Notes: generated from the letters alone by a model not told the origin. Numbered from the stretch's first letter, positions 35,626 to 45,166 are shown. The stretch is 64,000 nt of DNA from Isoptericola jiangsuensis (GCF_002563715.1 NZ_PDJJ01000001.1:2294001-2358000); one strand, 5' to 3'. Program-made: numbers and translations.

Positions 35626-36756
35626 TCAGAGCTCGATGCTCAGCATCCGCGATCCGTGGGTCTTGGCGTACCCGAGGCCGGCGTAGATGCCCTGGGCTCC
35701 GGTGGGGTTCTCCGTGTCGACGTCGAGGCAGGCGAACTCCATGCCGTCGGCCCGCATGGCGTGCATCCCCGCGACGAGCGCGGCCGGGGCCCCGCGGCGG
35801 CCGCGGTAGGCGCGGCGCGTGCCGAGGATCGCGGTGTACCCGAACGTGTAGCCGCGCACCGCGAAGTCCTCGTCGAACCGCTCGTTGAGGGCGTACGCGA
35901 CGACGAGCGGCTGCCCGGCGCGCAGCGCGTCGGCGGTGGCGGCGTCGGTGTCGGGGTCGGCGAGGAGGGCGTCGACGTCCGGGTCGGGGTCGACCACCAC
36001 GACGCTCCACTGCGGGGCGAACCCGGTGCGACCGTGGGTCCACTGCTCCGGGGTCTGGGGCTCGCTGCCCCAGTGGTCGCGGAACGCGTCGTTGTGCGCG
36101 AGGCGGGTCGCCTCGTCGAGGTCGGCGGAGAACGGGACGACCCGCAGGCCGTCGGGCGCGATGTCGGGCAGCGGGTCGGCGTCGAGGTGACGCAGGTCGC
36201 GGCGCAGCTCGGAGTAGAAGCGCCGGGGCGTGAACCCGGCACGCTCGACGATGCGGGCCTTCGCGACGGGGCCGTCGTCCTCGGCGTACACCGCGAGGCG
36301 GGCGGGCAGCTCCTTGCCGGACTCCGCGAGCACCTGCCGGCCGCGGGCAAGCTGCCAGGCGAACAGCTCGCGCCCGATGCCCTCGCCGCGGCGGGCGGGG
36401 TGGACGCCGCCGAACAACACGACCCGCACGGTGCGGGTGTCGCCCGGCATCGACTCGACCTGCGCGTACGCGACCAGCGTGCCGTCGGCGTCGTGGCCGA
36501 GCAGGGAGTCGGTGTCGAAGCGGCGCCAGGGCGCGTCGAACAGCTCGGTGATCTCCTCGATCACCTCCCGGTAGGGCTCGGCGTCGGCCTCGGCGATGGT
36601 GTTGCGCAGGTCCAGCAGGGCGGGGGCGTCCGCCTTCGTGGCGGGCCGCCAGGTGAGGCCACCGGCGGTGATCTCCGGCAGGGTCGCGGGGGCGTCGGCG
36701 CGCTGCGCGATGGGCGCGAGCGTCTCGGTCGTCGCGGTGAGGTCGGGGCTCGGCAT
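35626..36756 (-). CDS. Tandem GNAT acetyltransferase (MshD-like architecture)
   Basis: 376 residues with two GNAT domains. The first (~30-190) has the acetyl-CoA loop HPARRGEGIGRELFAWQL; the second (~200-376) has [20 protein letters not shown], then DTENPTGAQGIYAGLGYAKT. The arrangement resembles mycothiol synthase MshD and streptothricin-type acetyltransferases, but MshD-specific residues cannot be checked here and MshD is usually ~300 residues. TAGCCT six bases before ATG 36756 suggests leaderless transcription, divergent from metH. The substrate is unknown. Confidence 0.82.
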   Translation of the reverse strand: MPSPDLTATTETLAPIAQRADAPATLPEITAGGLTWRPATKADAPALLDLRNTIAEADAEPYREVIEEITELFDAPWRRFDTDSLLGHDADGTLVAYAQVESMPGDTRTVRVVLFGGVHPARRGEGIGRELFAWQLARGRQVLAESGKELPARLAVYAEDDGPVAKARIVERAGFTPRRFYSELRRDLRHLDADPLPDIAPDGLRVVPFSADLDEATRLAHNDAFRDHWGSEPQTPEQWTHGRTGFAPQWSVVVVDPDPDVDALLADPDTDAATADALRAGQPLVVAYALNERFDEDFAVRGYTFGYTAILGTRRAYRGRRGAPAALVAGMHAMRADGMEFACLDVDTENPTGAQGIYAGLGYAKTHGSRMLSIEL

Positions 36757-36825
36757 GCTGCGAGGCTACGTCTCACCGGTCGGCGCTCGCACGGGATTTC
36801 TCGCGGGCGCGACTACGCTGGTCCG
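36757..36825. promoter_or_regulatory. Divergent leaderless promoters of metH and the tandem GNAT gene
   Basis: In a 69-base gap, TACGCT (36814-36819) lies six bases before the metH GTG. On the other strand TAGCCT (36763-36768) lies six bases before the GNAT ATG. The gap is too short for a cobalamin riboswitch. Confidence 0.65.
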
Positions 36826-39800
36826 GTGACCGTCTCGCTCGACCTCGCCGCCGCCGATGCCCGTTCCGCCGCCCTGCGCGAGGCGATGCGCACCCGCGTG
36901 GTGGTCGCCGACGGCGCGATGGGCACGATGATCCAGGCGGCCGACCCGTCGCTCGACGACTTCGAGGGGCACGAGGGCTGCAACGAGGTCCTCAACGTCA
37001 CCCGGCCGGACATCATCTCCGCGGTGCACGACGCCTACCTGGAGGTCGGCGTCGACGCGATCGAGACGAACACGTTCGGCGCGAACTGGTCGAACCTGTC
37101 GGACTACGGCATCGACGAGCGGATCCGTGAGCTCGCCCGCGCGGGTGCCGCGCTGGCCCGCGGGCGCGCGGACGCGTTCTCCACCCCCGACCACCCGCGC
37201 TGGGTGCTGGGCTCGATGGGTCCGGGCACCAAGCTGCCGAGCCTGGGGCACACCACGTACGACCACCTGCGGCGCACGTTCGCGGAGCAGGCGGCGGGGC
37301 TGCTGGAGGGCGGCGCGGACGCGCTGCTGGTCGAGACCAGCCAGGACCTGCTCCAGGCGAAGGCCGCGGTGACGGCGTGCCACGACGCGATGCGTCCGGT
37401 CACCGACGGCGGCGCGGGACGCGCGGTGCCCGTCATCGTGTCGGTGACGGTGGAGACCACCGGCACGATGCTCATGGGCTCGGAGATCGGCGCGGCCCTG
37501 ACGACGCTCCAGGCGATCGGCGTGGACGCCATCGGCCTGAACTGCGCCACCGGCCCCGACCAGATGAGCGAGCACCTGCGCCACCTGGCGCGGCACGCGG
37601 AGATCCCCGTGACCTGCATGCCGAACGCGGGCCTGCCCGAGCTCGGGCCGCACGGCGCCGTGTACCCGCTGAGCCCCGCCGAGCTCGCGGCCGCGCACGA
37701 GCAGTTCGTCGGCGAGTTCTCCCTCGGCCTCGTGGGCGGCTGCTGCGGCACCACGCCCGAGCACCTGGCGCGCGTCGTCGAGGCGGTGCGCGGGCGCGCG
37801 CTGCCGCCGCGCACCCCGGAGCGGGAGAACGGCGTCGCGTCCCTGTACTCGCACACCGACCTGTCGCAGGACGCCTCCTACCTGGCGATCGGCGAGCGCA
37901 CCAACGCCAACGGGTCGAAGGCGTTCCGCGAGGCCATGCTGGAGGGCCGCTGGGACGACGTCGTCGACATCGCGCGCGCCCAGACCCGCGACGGCGCGCA
38001 CCTGCTCGACGTCTGCGTCGACTACGTGGGCCGCGACGGCGTGGCGGACGTCCGTGAGGTCGTGTCCCGGCTGGCGTCCGCGTCCACCCTGCCGCTGGTC
38101 ATCGACTCCACCGAGCCGGAGGTGCTGCGCGCCGGCCTGGAGCTCGTCGGTGGCCGCGCCGTGGTCAACTCGGTGAACTTCGAGGACGGCGACGGCCCGA
38201 CGTCGCGGTTCGCGCGGATCATGCCGCTCGTCGTCGAGCACGGCGCCGCCGTCGTGGCGCTCACCATCGACGAGCAGGGGCAGGCCCGCACCACGGAGAA
38301 CAAGGTCGCGATCGCGTCGCGCCTCATCGACCAGCTCACCGGCGACTGGGGCATGCGCGTCGACGACATCATCGTCGACGCCCTGACGTTCCCCATCGCG
38401 ACCGGCCAGGAGGAGACCCGCCGCGACGCCATCGAGACGATCGAGGCGATCCGCGAGATCGTGCGCCGCTACCCCGGCGTGCACACCACGCTCGGCGTCT
38501 CCAACGTGTCGTTCGGCCTCAACCCGGCCGCCCGCACCGTGCTCAACTCCGTGTTCCTGCACGAGTGCGTCCAGGCCGGGCTCGACTCCGCCATCGTGCA
38601 CGCCGCGAAGATCCTGCCCCGCACGGCCATCCCCGACGAGCAGTGGGAGGCCGCCGAGGACCTCGTGTGGGACCGCCGCCGGTACGACGACGAGGGCAAC
38701 CTCGTCCACGACCCGCTGGCGCACCTCCTGGAGACGTTCTCCGGGGTCGACTCCGCGGCGCTGCGCGACCAGCGCGCCGCCGAGCTCGCCGCCCTGCCCG
38801 TGGGCGAGCGCCTGGAGCGCCGCATCGTCGACGGCGCCCGCAAGGGCCTGGAGGACGACGTCGACGAAGCACTCGGCGACGGCATGAAGGCGCTCGACAT
38901 CGTCAACACGCACCTGCTGGGCGGCATGAAGGTCGTCGGCGAGCTGTTCGGCTCCGGGCAGATGCAGCTCCCGTTCGTGCTGCAGTCGGCCGAGGTGATG
39001 AAGGCGGCCGTGGCGCTGCTGGAGCCGCACATGGAGAAGGCGGACGGAGCCGAGGAGCAGAGCAAGGGCACGATCGTGCTCGCCACCGTCCGCGGCGACG
39101 TGCACGACATCGGCAAGAACCTCGTCGACATCATCCTGACGAACAACGGGTACACGGTCGTCAACATCGGCATCAAGCAGCCTGTCGCGGCGATGATCGA
39201 GGCCGCCGAGGAGCACGGCGCCGACGTCATCGGCATGTCCGGCCTGCTCGTGAAGTCCACCGTCGTCATGCGGGAGAACCTCGCCGAGCTCACCTCCCGC
39301 GGCCTCGGCACGAGGTGGCCGATCCTGCTGGGCGGCGCCGCCCTGACCCGCACGTTCGTCGAGGACGACCTCGCCGGCGAGTTCGACGGCACCGTCCGCT
39401 ACGCCCGCGACGCGTTCGAGGGCCTGCGCCTCATGGAGCCGCTCGTCGCGATCGCGCGCGGCGCCGACCCCGAGTCCGTCGGGCTGCCCGCGCTGCGCAA
39501 GCGCCGCCACGGCGTCGTCACCGTCACCGAGACGGCCCCCGAGGACCTGCCCGCCCGCTCCGACGTCGCAGGCGACAACCCGGTGCCGACTCCCCCGTTC
39601 TGGGGCACCCGCATCGTCAAGGGCATCCAGCTCTCCGACTACGCGGCGTTCCTCGACGAGCGCGCCACGTTCATGGGGCAGTGGGGTCTCAAGCCGGGCC
39701 GCGGCGACGACGGCGCCTCCTACGAGGAGCTCGTCGAGACCGAGGGCCGCCCCCGCCTCGCCGCGTGGCTCGACCGCATCCGCACCGACCAGATCATGGA

Positions 39801-40437
39801 CCCCACCGTCGTGTACGGGTACTTCCCCGTCTGGTCCGAGGGCGACGACATCGTCGTCGCGCACCACGGTCCCGGCCTGGCCGGCATCACCGCGCCCGAC
39901 GGCGGCTCGGGCGGCGAGCCCGGCACCGAACGCCTGCGCTTCACGTTCCCCCGCCAGAAGCGCGACCGGCACCTGTGCCTCGCCGACTTCGTCCGCCCCC
40001 GCTCCTGGGTCGAGGAGACCGGGAGTTACGACGTCCTGCCCATCCAGCTCGCCACCGTCGGCGACACCGTCTCCGCGCACACCGCCCAGCTGTTCGAGGC
40101 CAACGCCTACCGCGAGTACATGGAGCTCCACGGCCTGTCCGTCCAGCTCACCGAGTCGCTCGCCGAGTTCTGGCACTCCCGCGTGCGCGACGAGCTCGGC
40201 TTCGCAGGCGAGGACCCCGAGACGGTCGAGGGCATGTTCAAGCTCGACTACCGCGGCGCCCGCATGTCCCTCGGGTACCCCGCCTGCCCCGACATGGAGG
40301 ACCGCCGCAAGGTCGTCGAGCTGCTGCGGCCGGAGCGCGTGGGCGTGACGCTGAGCGACGAGCTGCAGCTCCACCCGGAGCAGTCCACGGACGCGTTCGT
40401 GCTGCACCACCCCGAGGCGAAGTACTTCTCCGTCTGA
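36826..40437 (+). CDS. metH: Cobalamin-dependent methionine synthase
   Basis: 1203 residues, full-length MetH that transfers a methyl group from methyltetrahydrofolate to homocysteine through B12. Four modules are in order: homocysteine domain with zinc cysteines C240, C306 and C307 (GLNCATGP, GGCCGTTPEH); pterin domain from ~355 (GERTNANGSK); cobalamin domain with H760 in RGDVHDIGKN as the cobalt ligand; and the C-terminal SAM-binding reactivation domain (RxxRxSxGYPAC seen as RGARMSLGYPACPD). The GTG 36826 is fixed by the TACGCT box six bases upstream. It is monocistronic and followed by a strong hairpin. Confidence 0.97.
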   Translation: MTVSLDLAAADARSAALREAMRTRVVVADGAMGTMIQAADPSLDDFEGHEGCNEVLNVTRPDIISAVHDAYLEVGVDAIETNTFGANWSNLSDYGIDERIRELARAGAALARGRADAFSTPDHPRWVLGSMGPGTKLPSLGHTTYDHLRRTFAEQAAGLLEGGADALLVETSQDLLQAKAAVTACHDAMRPVTDGGAGRAVPVIVSVTVETTGTMLMGSEIGAALTTLQAIGVDAIGLNCATGPDQMSEHLRHLARHAEIPVTCMPNAGLPELGPHGAVYPLSPAELAAAHEQFVGEFSLGLVGGCCGTTPEHLARVVEAVRGRALPPRTPERENGVASLYSHTDLSQDASYLAIGERTNANGSKAFREAMLEGRWDDVVDIARAQTRDGAHLLDVCVDYVGRDGVADVREVVSRLASASTLPLVIDSTEPEVLRAGLELVGGRAVVNSVNFEDGDGPTSRFARIMPLVVEHGAAVVALTIDEQGQARTTENKVAIASRLIDQLTGDWGMRVDDIIVDALTFPIATGQEETRRDAIETIEAIREIVRRYPGVHTTLGVSNVSFGLNPAARTVLNSVFLHECVQAGLDSAIVHAAKILPRTAIPDEQWEAAEDLVWDRRRYDDEGNLVHDPLAHLLETFSGVDSAALRDQRAAELAALPVGERLERRIVDGARKGLEDDVDEALGDGMKALDIVNTHLLGGMKVVGELFGSGQMQLPFVLQSAEVMKAAVALLEPHMEKADGAEEQSKGTIVLATVRGDVHDIGKNLVDIILTNNGYTVVNIGIKQPVAAMIEAAEEHGADVIGMSGLLVKSTVVMRENLAELTSRGLGTRWPILLGGAALTRTFVEDDLAGEFDGTVRYARDAFEGLRLMEPLVAIARGADPESVGLPALRKRRHGVVTVTETAPEDLPARSDVAGDNPVPTPPFWGTRIVKGIQLSDYAAFLDERATFMGQWGLKPGRGDDGASYEELVETEGRPRLAAWLDRIRTDQIMDPTVVYGYFPVWSEGDDIVVAHHGPGLAGITAPDGGSGGEPGTERLRFTFPRQKRDRHLCLADFVRPRSWVEETGSYDVLPIQLATVGDTVSAHTAQLFEANAYREYMELHGLSVQLTESLAEFWHSRVRDELGFAGEDPETVEGMFKLDYRGARMSLGYPACPDMEDRRKVVELLRPERVGVTLSDELQLHPEQSTDAFVLHHPEAKYFSV

Positions 40438-40506
40438 GAGCTCGTCCAGGGGCAAGGCCAGCCTTCGCCACGCGCAGCGCACAGCAGCCGTCGACGACCC
40501 GCGCCG

Positions 40507-40554
40507 CGTGCCGCGGGCCCGACCGCGTCCGGGAGGACGGGGGCCCGCAGCACG
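40507..40554. terminator. Long hairpin terminator
   Basis: CGTGC pairs with GCACG and, after a C/A mismatch, GCGGGCCC (40513-40520) pairs with GGGCCCGC (40541-40548). The 20-base apical part can form a further small stem (CGTCC/GGACG). It lies between the convergent metH and DUF6326 genes. Confidence 0.7.
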
Positions 40555-40590
40555 GGGTGGTGCGGTCCTGGCACGTGGCGTGTGCAGGGT

Positions 40591-41067
40591 TCACGCCTGC
40601 TGCGGGGTGCGGACGGCCGCACGGTCCGGGACGGCCGCCGTCGGTACGGAGCGCGGCCACGTCCAGGCCCACCGCACGACGAGGGCGAGCAGGACCAGCT
40701 CCACCGCGACGCCGAGGCCGTAGAAGTACAGCCAGGACTCCCCCACCACGTTGAACACGGTGACGGGGACGTAGAGCAGGGCGACGACGAGGTTCACGAC
40801 GCGGTTCACCGGTGCGGGCAGGCTCGCCGACAGCACGACCATGAGGATCGGGACGGACATCAGGGCCAGCGCACCCGTCGAGAAGGTCTCGGAGAGGGCG
40901 AACTCGAACACCCTGCCGTCGAGGATCTCCTCGACGACGCCGGGCGTGAAGAAGTTGAGGATGTCCACGTAGGCGTACAGCAGCACCAGGCTCGTCCACG
41001 TGGCGGCGAGGCGGACCCTGACCGGGACCGGCTGATCTTCCCACCTGGTGGGTCGACGTGTTCTCAT
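40591..41067 (-). CDS. DUF6326-like small membrane protein
   Basis: 158 residues with four membrane helices: LAATWTSLVLLYAYVDIL, FSTGALALMSVPILMVVLSA, VVNLVVALLYVPVTVFNVV and LGVAVELVLLALVVRWAW. The YVDILNFFTPG and EFALSETFS loops match what I know as DUF6326. Function is unknown. AAAGGAG lies seven bases before ATG 41067. It is divergent from a NarL-type two-component system across 162 bases, which makes it a plausible target of that system. Confidence 0.78.
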   Translation of the reverse strand: MRTRRPTRWEDQPVPVRVRLAATWTSLVLLYAYVDILNFFTPGVVEEILDGRVFEFALSETFSTGALALMSVPILMVVLSASLPAPVNRVVNLVVALLYVPVTVFNVVGESWLYFYGLGVAVELVLLALVVRWAWTWPRSVPTAAVPDRAAVRTPQQA

Positions 41068-41229
41068 CGTGCGCTCCTTTGCTGTGGTGAGGATCGGTGG
41101 GTCCACGATCTCCGGGCGCAGGAGGAGAGTCGTCGGCCCGAAGGCCCGAGCTCGCTCGGCCGACGGGTCGACCTGGGTCTCGTCCTTTCGGCCGGTACGC
41201 CGAGGCGCGCCGCTCCCTAGGCTGGGGTG

Positions 41230-42369
41230 GTGAACACCGTCGGGCGCTCCCTCTGGCATGAGCCGCGGCCCGCCGACGTGCCACCCGTGGGTCGCCTCGA
41301 CTGGCTGCTGGTCGGTGCGTTCACCGCTGCCTCGGTGGTGGAGGGTGTCGTCCGGCCGGACCTGGCGTGGCGCCCCCTGGTGACCGTGCTGGCCCTGGCG
41401 ATGATCCCTGCCCTGCTCTGGCGGCGGAGCCACCCCCTGGTCGCCGTCCTGGTCGGGTGGGGCGTCGCCGGGCTGCTCTCCGTCCTCCAGCTGACGGCGC
41501 ACGTCGCGGACCTCGGCCTCCACTCCATGATGGCCGTCCTGATCCTGCTCTACTCCGTGGTGCGGTGGGGTGCAGGACGCGAGATCGTGCTGGGGGCGGC
41601 GTTCGTGACGGTCGTGGTCGGGCTGGGGACGTTCGCCTCCGCGGTGGGCTGGGCCGACGTCTTCGGCGGGGCCGCTCTCGTGCTGTCGCTCGTCGCCCTC
41701 GCCGCGGTGTCCCGCCACCGCGCAGACCTCTGGCACCGTCGACAGCGCGAGATCCGCAACCAGGAGCGGGTGGCCCTGGCGCGCGACCTGCACGACACGG
41801 TGGCGCACCACGTCTCGGCCATCGCGGTGCAGGCGCAGGCCGGTGGCGTGGTCGCCCGCAGCCGGCCGGAGCGGGCCGCCGACGTCCTGGCCGCGATCGA
41901 GTCCGAGGCGTCGCGGACCCTGGCGGAGATGAGGTCCATGGTGCGGCTGCTGCGCGAGGAGGAAGCCGTGGCCTACGCGCCGCCGCCGGGTGTCGCGGAC
42001 CTGCCCGCCCTGGCCCGTGCCGACGCGACGCCCGCCGTCGAGGTCACGACGGACGGCCCGTGGGCCGGGCTGGCAGGCCCCGTCGACTCCGCGCTCTACC
42101 GGCTCGCGCAGGAGTCGCTGACCAACGCCCTGCGGCACGCCCGGGGCGCGACCCGCGTCACGATCGACGTCCGCCAGGAGGACGGCGTCGTCAGGCTCCG
42201 CGTCGCCGACGACGGACGGACCGAGCCGGGTCCCGCCCCGGAACCAGGCTTCGGCCTGCTGGGCATGGCGGAACGCGCCCGCCTCCTCGGCGGGTCGTTC
42301 TCGGCCGGTCCGGGGCCCGCGGGTGGCTGGGTCGTCGAGGCCGTGCTGCCGGTGGGGGCCCTGCCATGA
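41230..42369 (+). CDS. NarL-type sensor histidine kinase
   Basis: 379 residues. Five or so membrane helices (~25-160) with very short loops leave almost no extracytoplasmic sensor. A HisKA_3 dimerisation domain follows, with phospho-acceptor H188 in ARDLHDTVAHHVSAI, and an HATPase domain (LAQESLTNALRHA, VADDGRTEPG, GFGLLGMAERARLLGG). It phosphorylates the adjacent response regulator; the signal is unknown and may be membrane-borne. GTG 41230 is preferred to GTG 41227 because TAGGCT (41218-41223) would start the mRNA there. The stop overlaps the regulator start by four bases (ATGA). Confidence 0.9.
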   Translation: MNTVGRSLWHEPRPADVPPVGRLDWLLVGAFTAASVVEGVVRPDLAWRPLVTVLALAMIPALLWRRSHPLVAVLVGWGVAGLLSVLQLTAHVADLGLHSMMAVLILLYSVVRWGAGREIVLGAAFVTVVVGLGTFASAVGWADVFGGAALVLSLVALAAVSRHRADLWHRRQREIRNQERVALARDLHDTVAHHVSAIAVQAQAGGVVARSRPERAADVLAAIESEASRTLAEMRSMVRLLREEEAVAYAPPPGVADLPALARADATPAVEVTTDGPWAGLAGPVDSALYRLAQESLTNALRHARGATRVTIDVRQEDGVVRLRVADDGRTEPGPAPEPGFGLLGMAERARLLGGSFSAGPGPAGGWVVEAVLPVGALP

Positions 42370-43031
42370 GCATCCGCGTGGTCGTCGCCGACGACCAGGA
42401 CCTGGTCCGGACCGGGCTGGCGATGATCATCGAGGCGCAACCCGACCTCGAGGTCGTGGGAGAGGCGGCGGACGGGCTCGTCGCGCTCGACCTGGCGACC
42501 CGGCTGCGTCCCGACGTCGTCCTCGTCGACGTCCGGATGCCCGGCCTCGACGGCGTCGAGGTGACACGGCGACTGGCCGGGCCGGAGGCGACCGACCCGC
42601 TGGCGGTCGTCGTGATCACCACCTTCGACCTCGACGAGTACGTCGTCGGGGCGCTCCGCGCCGGCGCCCGCGGCTTCCTGCTCAAGGACGCCGGCCCGGA
42701 GCTCCTCGTCCAGGCGATCCACGCGGCGTCGCGCGGGGACGCGCTGATCGCGCCCGACGTCACGCGCCGGCTGCTCGCGACGTTCGCCGACCAGGTGCCG
42801 GCGGTTCCGGCCCAGCCCGTCGACCACCTCACCGAGCGCGAGGAGGAGGTGCTCGCACTGGTCGCACGAGGTCGGACCAACGCCGAGATCGCCGCCGACC
42901 TCTACGTCGGTCTGAGCACGGTCAAGACCCACGTCGCGTCCTTGATGACCAAGATCGGCGCCCGAAACCGCGTCGAGATCGCGATCTGGGCCTACGACAC
43001 CCGTCGCACCCGGGGGCCGTGGCACGGCTAG
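42366..43031 (+). CDS. NarL-type response regulator
   Basis: 221 residues. The receiver domain (~1-120) has phosphorylation site D55 in VLVDVRMPG, acidic pair D9-D10, T-loop VITTF and Lys in LLKDAG. The C-terminal LuxR/NarL helix-turn-helix reads LTEREEEVLALVARGRTNAE, then STVKTHVASLMTKIG. It is translationally coupled to the kinase. Likely targets are its own operon and the divergent DUF6326 gene. Confidence 0.94.
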   Translation: MSIRVVVADDQDLVRTGLAMIIEAQPDLEVVGEAADGLVALDLATRLRPDVVLVDVRMPGLDGVEVTRRLAGPEATDPLAVVVITTFDLDEYVVGALRAGARGFLLKDAGPELLVQAIHAASRGDALIAPDVTRRLLATFADQVPAVPAQPVDHLTEREEEVLALVARGRTNAEIAADLYVGLSTVKTHVASLMTKIGARNRVEIAIWAYDTRRTRGPWHG

Positions 43032-43127
43032 GGGTGCGGCCGTCGAGCGCGAGCGGACGACCGTCCTCGGCCGTGACCGGGTGCGCTCGCACGTCGTGCG
43101 CCGTCGACGACTCGCTATCGTCGACAG

Positions 43128-43856
43128 ATGGGCACCGATGCGACGACGAGGCTCGTGCTGCTGCCCGGCTGGTGCGAGACCGGCGGGGTGTTCGAGCGGG
43201 TGGTGCCGCTGCTGCCCGCTGCCGTCACGCCGCTGGTCGTGGAGCTCGCAGCGTCGGACGTCGCGGACTGGTCCGTACGCGGCCTCGCGGCGCGGGTCGC
43301 CGCGGCGCTCGACGCGCGGCCCGGCGGGCGCACCGTCGTCCTGGGCACGTCGAGCGGCGCCTACGTGGCCCAGCAGCTCGCGGTGGACCGCCCCGACCTG
43401 GTCGACGGTCTGGTCCTGGTGGGCGCGCCGGTCGCCCTGCGTGCCCGCCCGCCGTTCGCCGACGAGGTCGACGGGCTCACCGACCCGATCTCCCCCGCCC
43501 GGGCGCGGGCGTCGTTCGAGTGGTTCGCCACGCGGTCGCCGATCCCCGCAGCGTTCCTCGACGCCCGCGCGGCCGAGGCGGCATCGCTGGGCGCGCGCGT
43601 CTGGCGAGACTCGCTGCACGGGCTCGTGGACGCCGCGCCGCCGCTGTCGACGGGCACGATCACCGCGCCGACGCTCGTGCTCAGCGGTGCGGACGACACC
43701 GTCGTCGGCGCGAGCCACACGCACCTGCTCGCCGCGATCCCCGGGTCGCGCGGGGTCGTCTACGACGACACGGGGCACCTGGTGCTGTGGGAGCGGCCCG
43801 AACGGGTCGCCGCGGACGTCACGCGGTGCGTCGGGCAGCTCGCGGCGGACGCGTAG
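43128..43856 (+). CDS. Alpha/beta-hydrolase
   Basis: 242 residues. Oxyanion strand LVLLPGWCETGGVF; nucleophile Ser in LGTSSGAYVAQQL (~75); acid in LVLSGADDTVVG; His in DDTGHLVLWERPE. This is a cytosolic hydrolase of the BioH/esterase type, substrate unknown. TATCGT lies exactly six bases before ATG 43128 and there is no ribosome site, so the transcript is probably leaderless. It is convergent with the exonuclease gene nine bases away. Confidence 0.85.
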   Translation: MGTDATTRLVLLPGWCETGGVFERVVPLLPAAVTPLVVELAASDVADWSVRGLAARVAAALDARPGGRTVVLGTSSGAYVAQQLAVDRPDLVDGLVLVGAPVALRARPPFADEVDGLTDPISPARARASFEWFATRSPIPAAFLDARAAEAASLGARVWRDSLHGLVDAAPPLSTGTITAPTLVLSGADDTVVGASHTHLLAAIPGSRGVVYDDTGHLVLWERPERVAADVTRCVGQLAADA

Positions 43857-43865
43857 CCGTTCCCG

Positions 43866-44435
43866 TCACCACTCCCGGACGTGCTGGCCCGTGAGCGCGG
43901 GACCGTCGGGTCCGAGGCGGCGGCACAGCTCGACGAGGACGAGCGCGCACTGGCGGGCGTCGGCGCCGGCGTCGTGGTGGGCGTGCGCGGGGACGCCGAG
44001 GGCGGCGGACACGACGGGCAGCCGGTAGGAGTCGAGCCTCAGGTGCGCCTTGGCGGTGTCGCGGGTGCACAGCCAGCGGGTGCGGCCGGTGGGGATGCCG
44101 TAGGCCTCGCTCGCACGGGTGACCACGGAGCGGTCGAAGGCGGCGTTGTGCGCGACGAGGACGTCGCCGCCGGTGAACTCGGTGAGCTTGGGCAGCACCA
44201 CGTCCCAGGTGGGTGCGCCGACGACGTCGGCCGCGGTGATGCCGTGGACCTCGACGTTGCGCCAGTGGAACTCGTCGTGGCCCGGCGGCGGCTGCACGAG
44301 GGTGTCGAGGCCGTCCACGACGACGCCGTCCCGGACCTTGGTGACGCCGACGGCGCAGACGGAGGCACGCTGGGCGTTGGCGGTCTCGACGTCGATCGCG
44401 GTGAACGACAGGCCGGGGATCGACGTGGAGCGCAT
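43866..44435 (-). CDS. DEDDh 3'-5' exonuclease domain protein
   Basis: 189 residues forming a DnaQ-like exonuclease domain. ExoI DVET, ExoII AHNAAFDRSVV and ExoIII HHDAGADA supply the DEDDh metal-binding set. Such stand-alone proteins (polymerase III epsilon-like) trim DNA or RNA 3' ends. Two ATGs are possible, 44444 and 44435; a TACCAT box seven bases before 44435 points to a leaderless start there, which I use. Its partner and process are unknown. Confidence 0.88.
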   Translation of the reverse strand: MRSTSIPGLSFTAIDVETANAQRASVCAVGVTKVRDGVVVDGLDTLVQPPPGHDEFHWRNVEVHGITAADVVGAPTWDVVLPKLTEFTGGDVLVAHNAAFDRSVVTRASEAYGIPTGRTRWLCTRDTAKAHLRLDSYRLPVVSAALGVPAHAHHDAGADARQCALVLVELCRRLGPDGPALTGQHVREW

Positions 44436-44521
44436 GCCGGACATGGTAGACAGTGCCGCCTTGTCGTCCGACCGTCGTCCGACGGTCGTCCGGGCCGTCG
44501 GCGTGCGCGATACTGCGCGGC

Positions 44522-45154
44522 GTGGACATCCTCACGGCTCTCGGGGCCGGCCTGCTCGCCGGGTGGGGCGTCGCCCTGCCGCTGGGTGCCGTCGCGGCGC
44601 TCCTCCTGCAGGAGGGCATGACGCGCGGCTTCGCCCAGGGCTGGACCGCGGGGGTCGCGGTCGGGGCGGTCGACGTCGCGTACTGCGCCGTGGCGGTGGC
44701 GGCCGGGGCGTCGGCGGGTGCCGTGGTCGCGCGGTACGCGCCGTGGCCGGCCGTGGTGGGCGGGGTGGCGCTGGTCGCCTTCGCGCTCGTGGGGGCGCGG
44801 CGGTCCTGGGCGCCACCGCGGACGGCGCCGGTCGACACCGAGGGCGACCCGGGTCCCGGGTCACGGTGGCGCCGGTTCGCGCTGTTCGTCGGCCTGACGG
44901 CGCTCAACCCGGCCACGCTCGTGTACTTCGCCGCGCTGACGGTCGCGGTGTCCCCGACCTCGTCGACGGCGACGGCCGTCGCTTTCGTGGGCGGGGTGGG
45001 GATCGCCTCGATCTCCTGGCAGGTCGCGCTCGTGGCGGTGGGCGCGACCGTCCGGGGACGCGTGACGCCTCGCGCGCGGCACGTGACCACGCTGGTGGGC
45101 CACGGCATCGTAGCCGCGCTGGGTGTCGCGATGGTGGTCCGCGCCCTGGTGTGA
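44522..45154 (+). CDS. LysE family amino-acid exporter
   Basis: 210 residues with six hydrophobic helices. The start (LTALGAGLLAGWGVALPLGAVAALLLQEGMTRGFAQGWTAG, split here by helices 1-2) carries the LysE P-G motif region, and GLTALNPATLVYF is the second conserved element. LysE proteins export lysine, arginine, threonine or other small solutes; the substrate is not readable. The GTG at 44522 is chosen because GATACT lies seven bases upstream (leaderless). A hairpin follows. Confidence 0.86.
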   Translation: MDILTALGAGLLAGWGVALPLGAVAALLLQEGMTRGFAQGWTAGVAVGAVDVAYCAVAVAAGASAGAVVARYAPWPAVVGGVALVAFALVGARRSWAPPRTAPVDTEGDPGPGSRWRRFALFVGLTALNPATLVYFAALTVAVSPTSSTATAVAFVGGVGIASISWQVALVAVGATVRGRVTPRARHVTTLVGHGIVAALGVAMVVRALV

Positions 45155-45166
45155 CCTCGGGCGGCC

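Noticed and set aside
36757-36825. Cobalamin riboswitch before metH
   Set aside because: The gap is only 69 bases and contains two promoters; no B12-box-like sequence is visible.
36766-40482. 1238-codon open frame on the minus strand
   Set aside because: It is antisense to the whole of metH and has Val/Asp/Arg/Gly-rich shadow composition with no recognisable domain.
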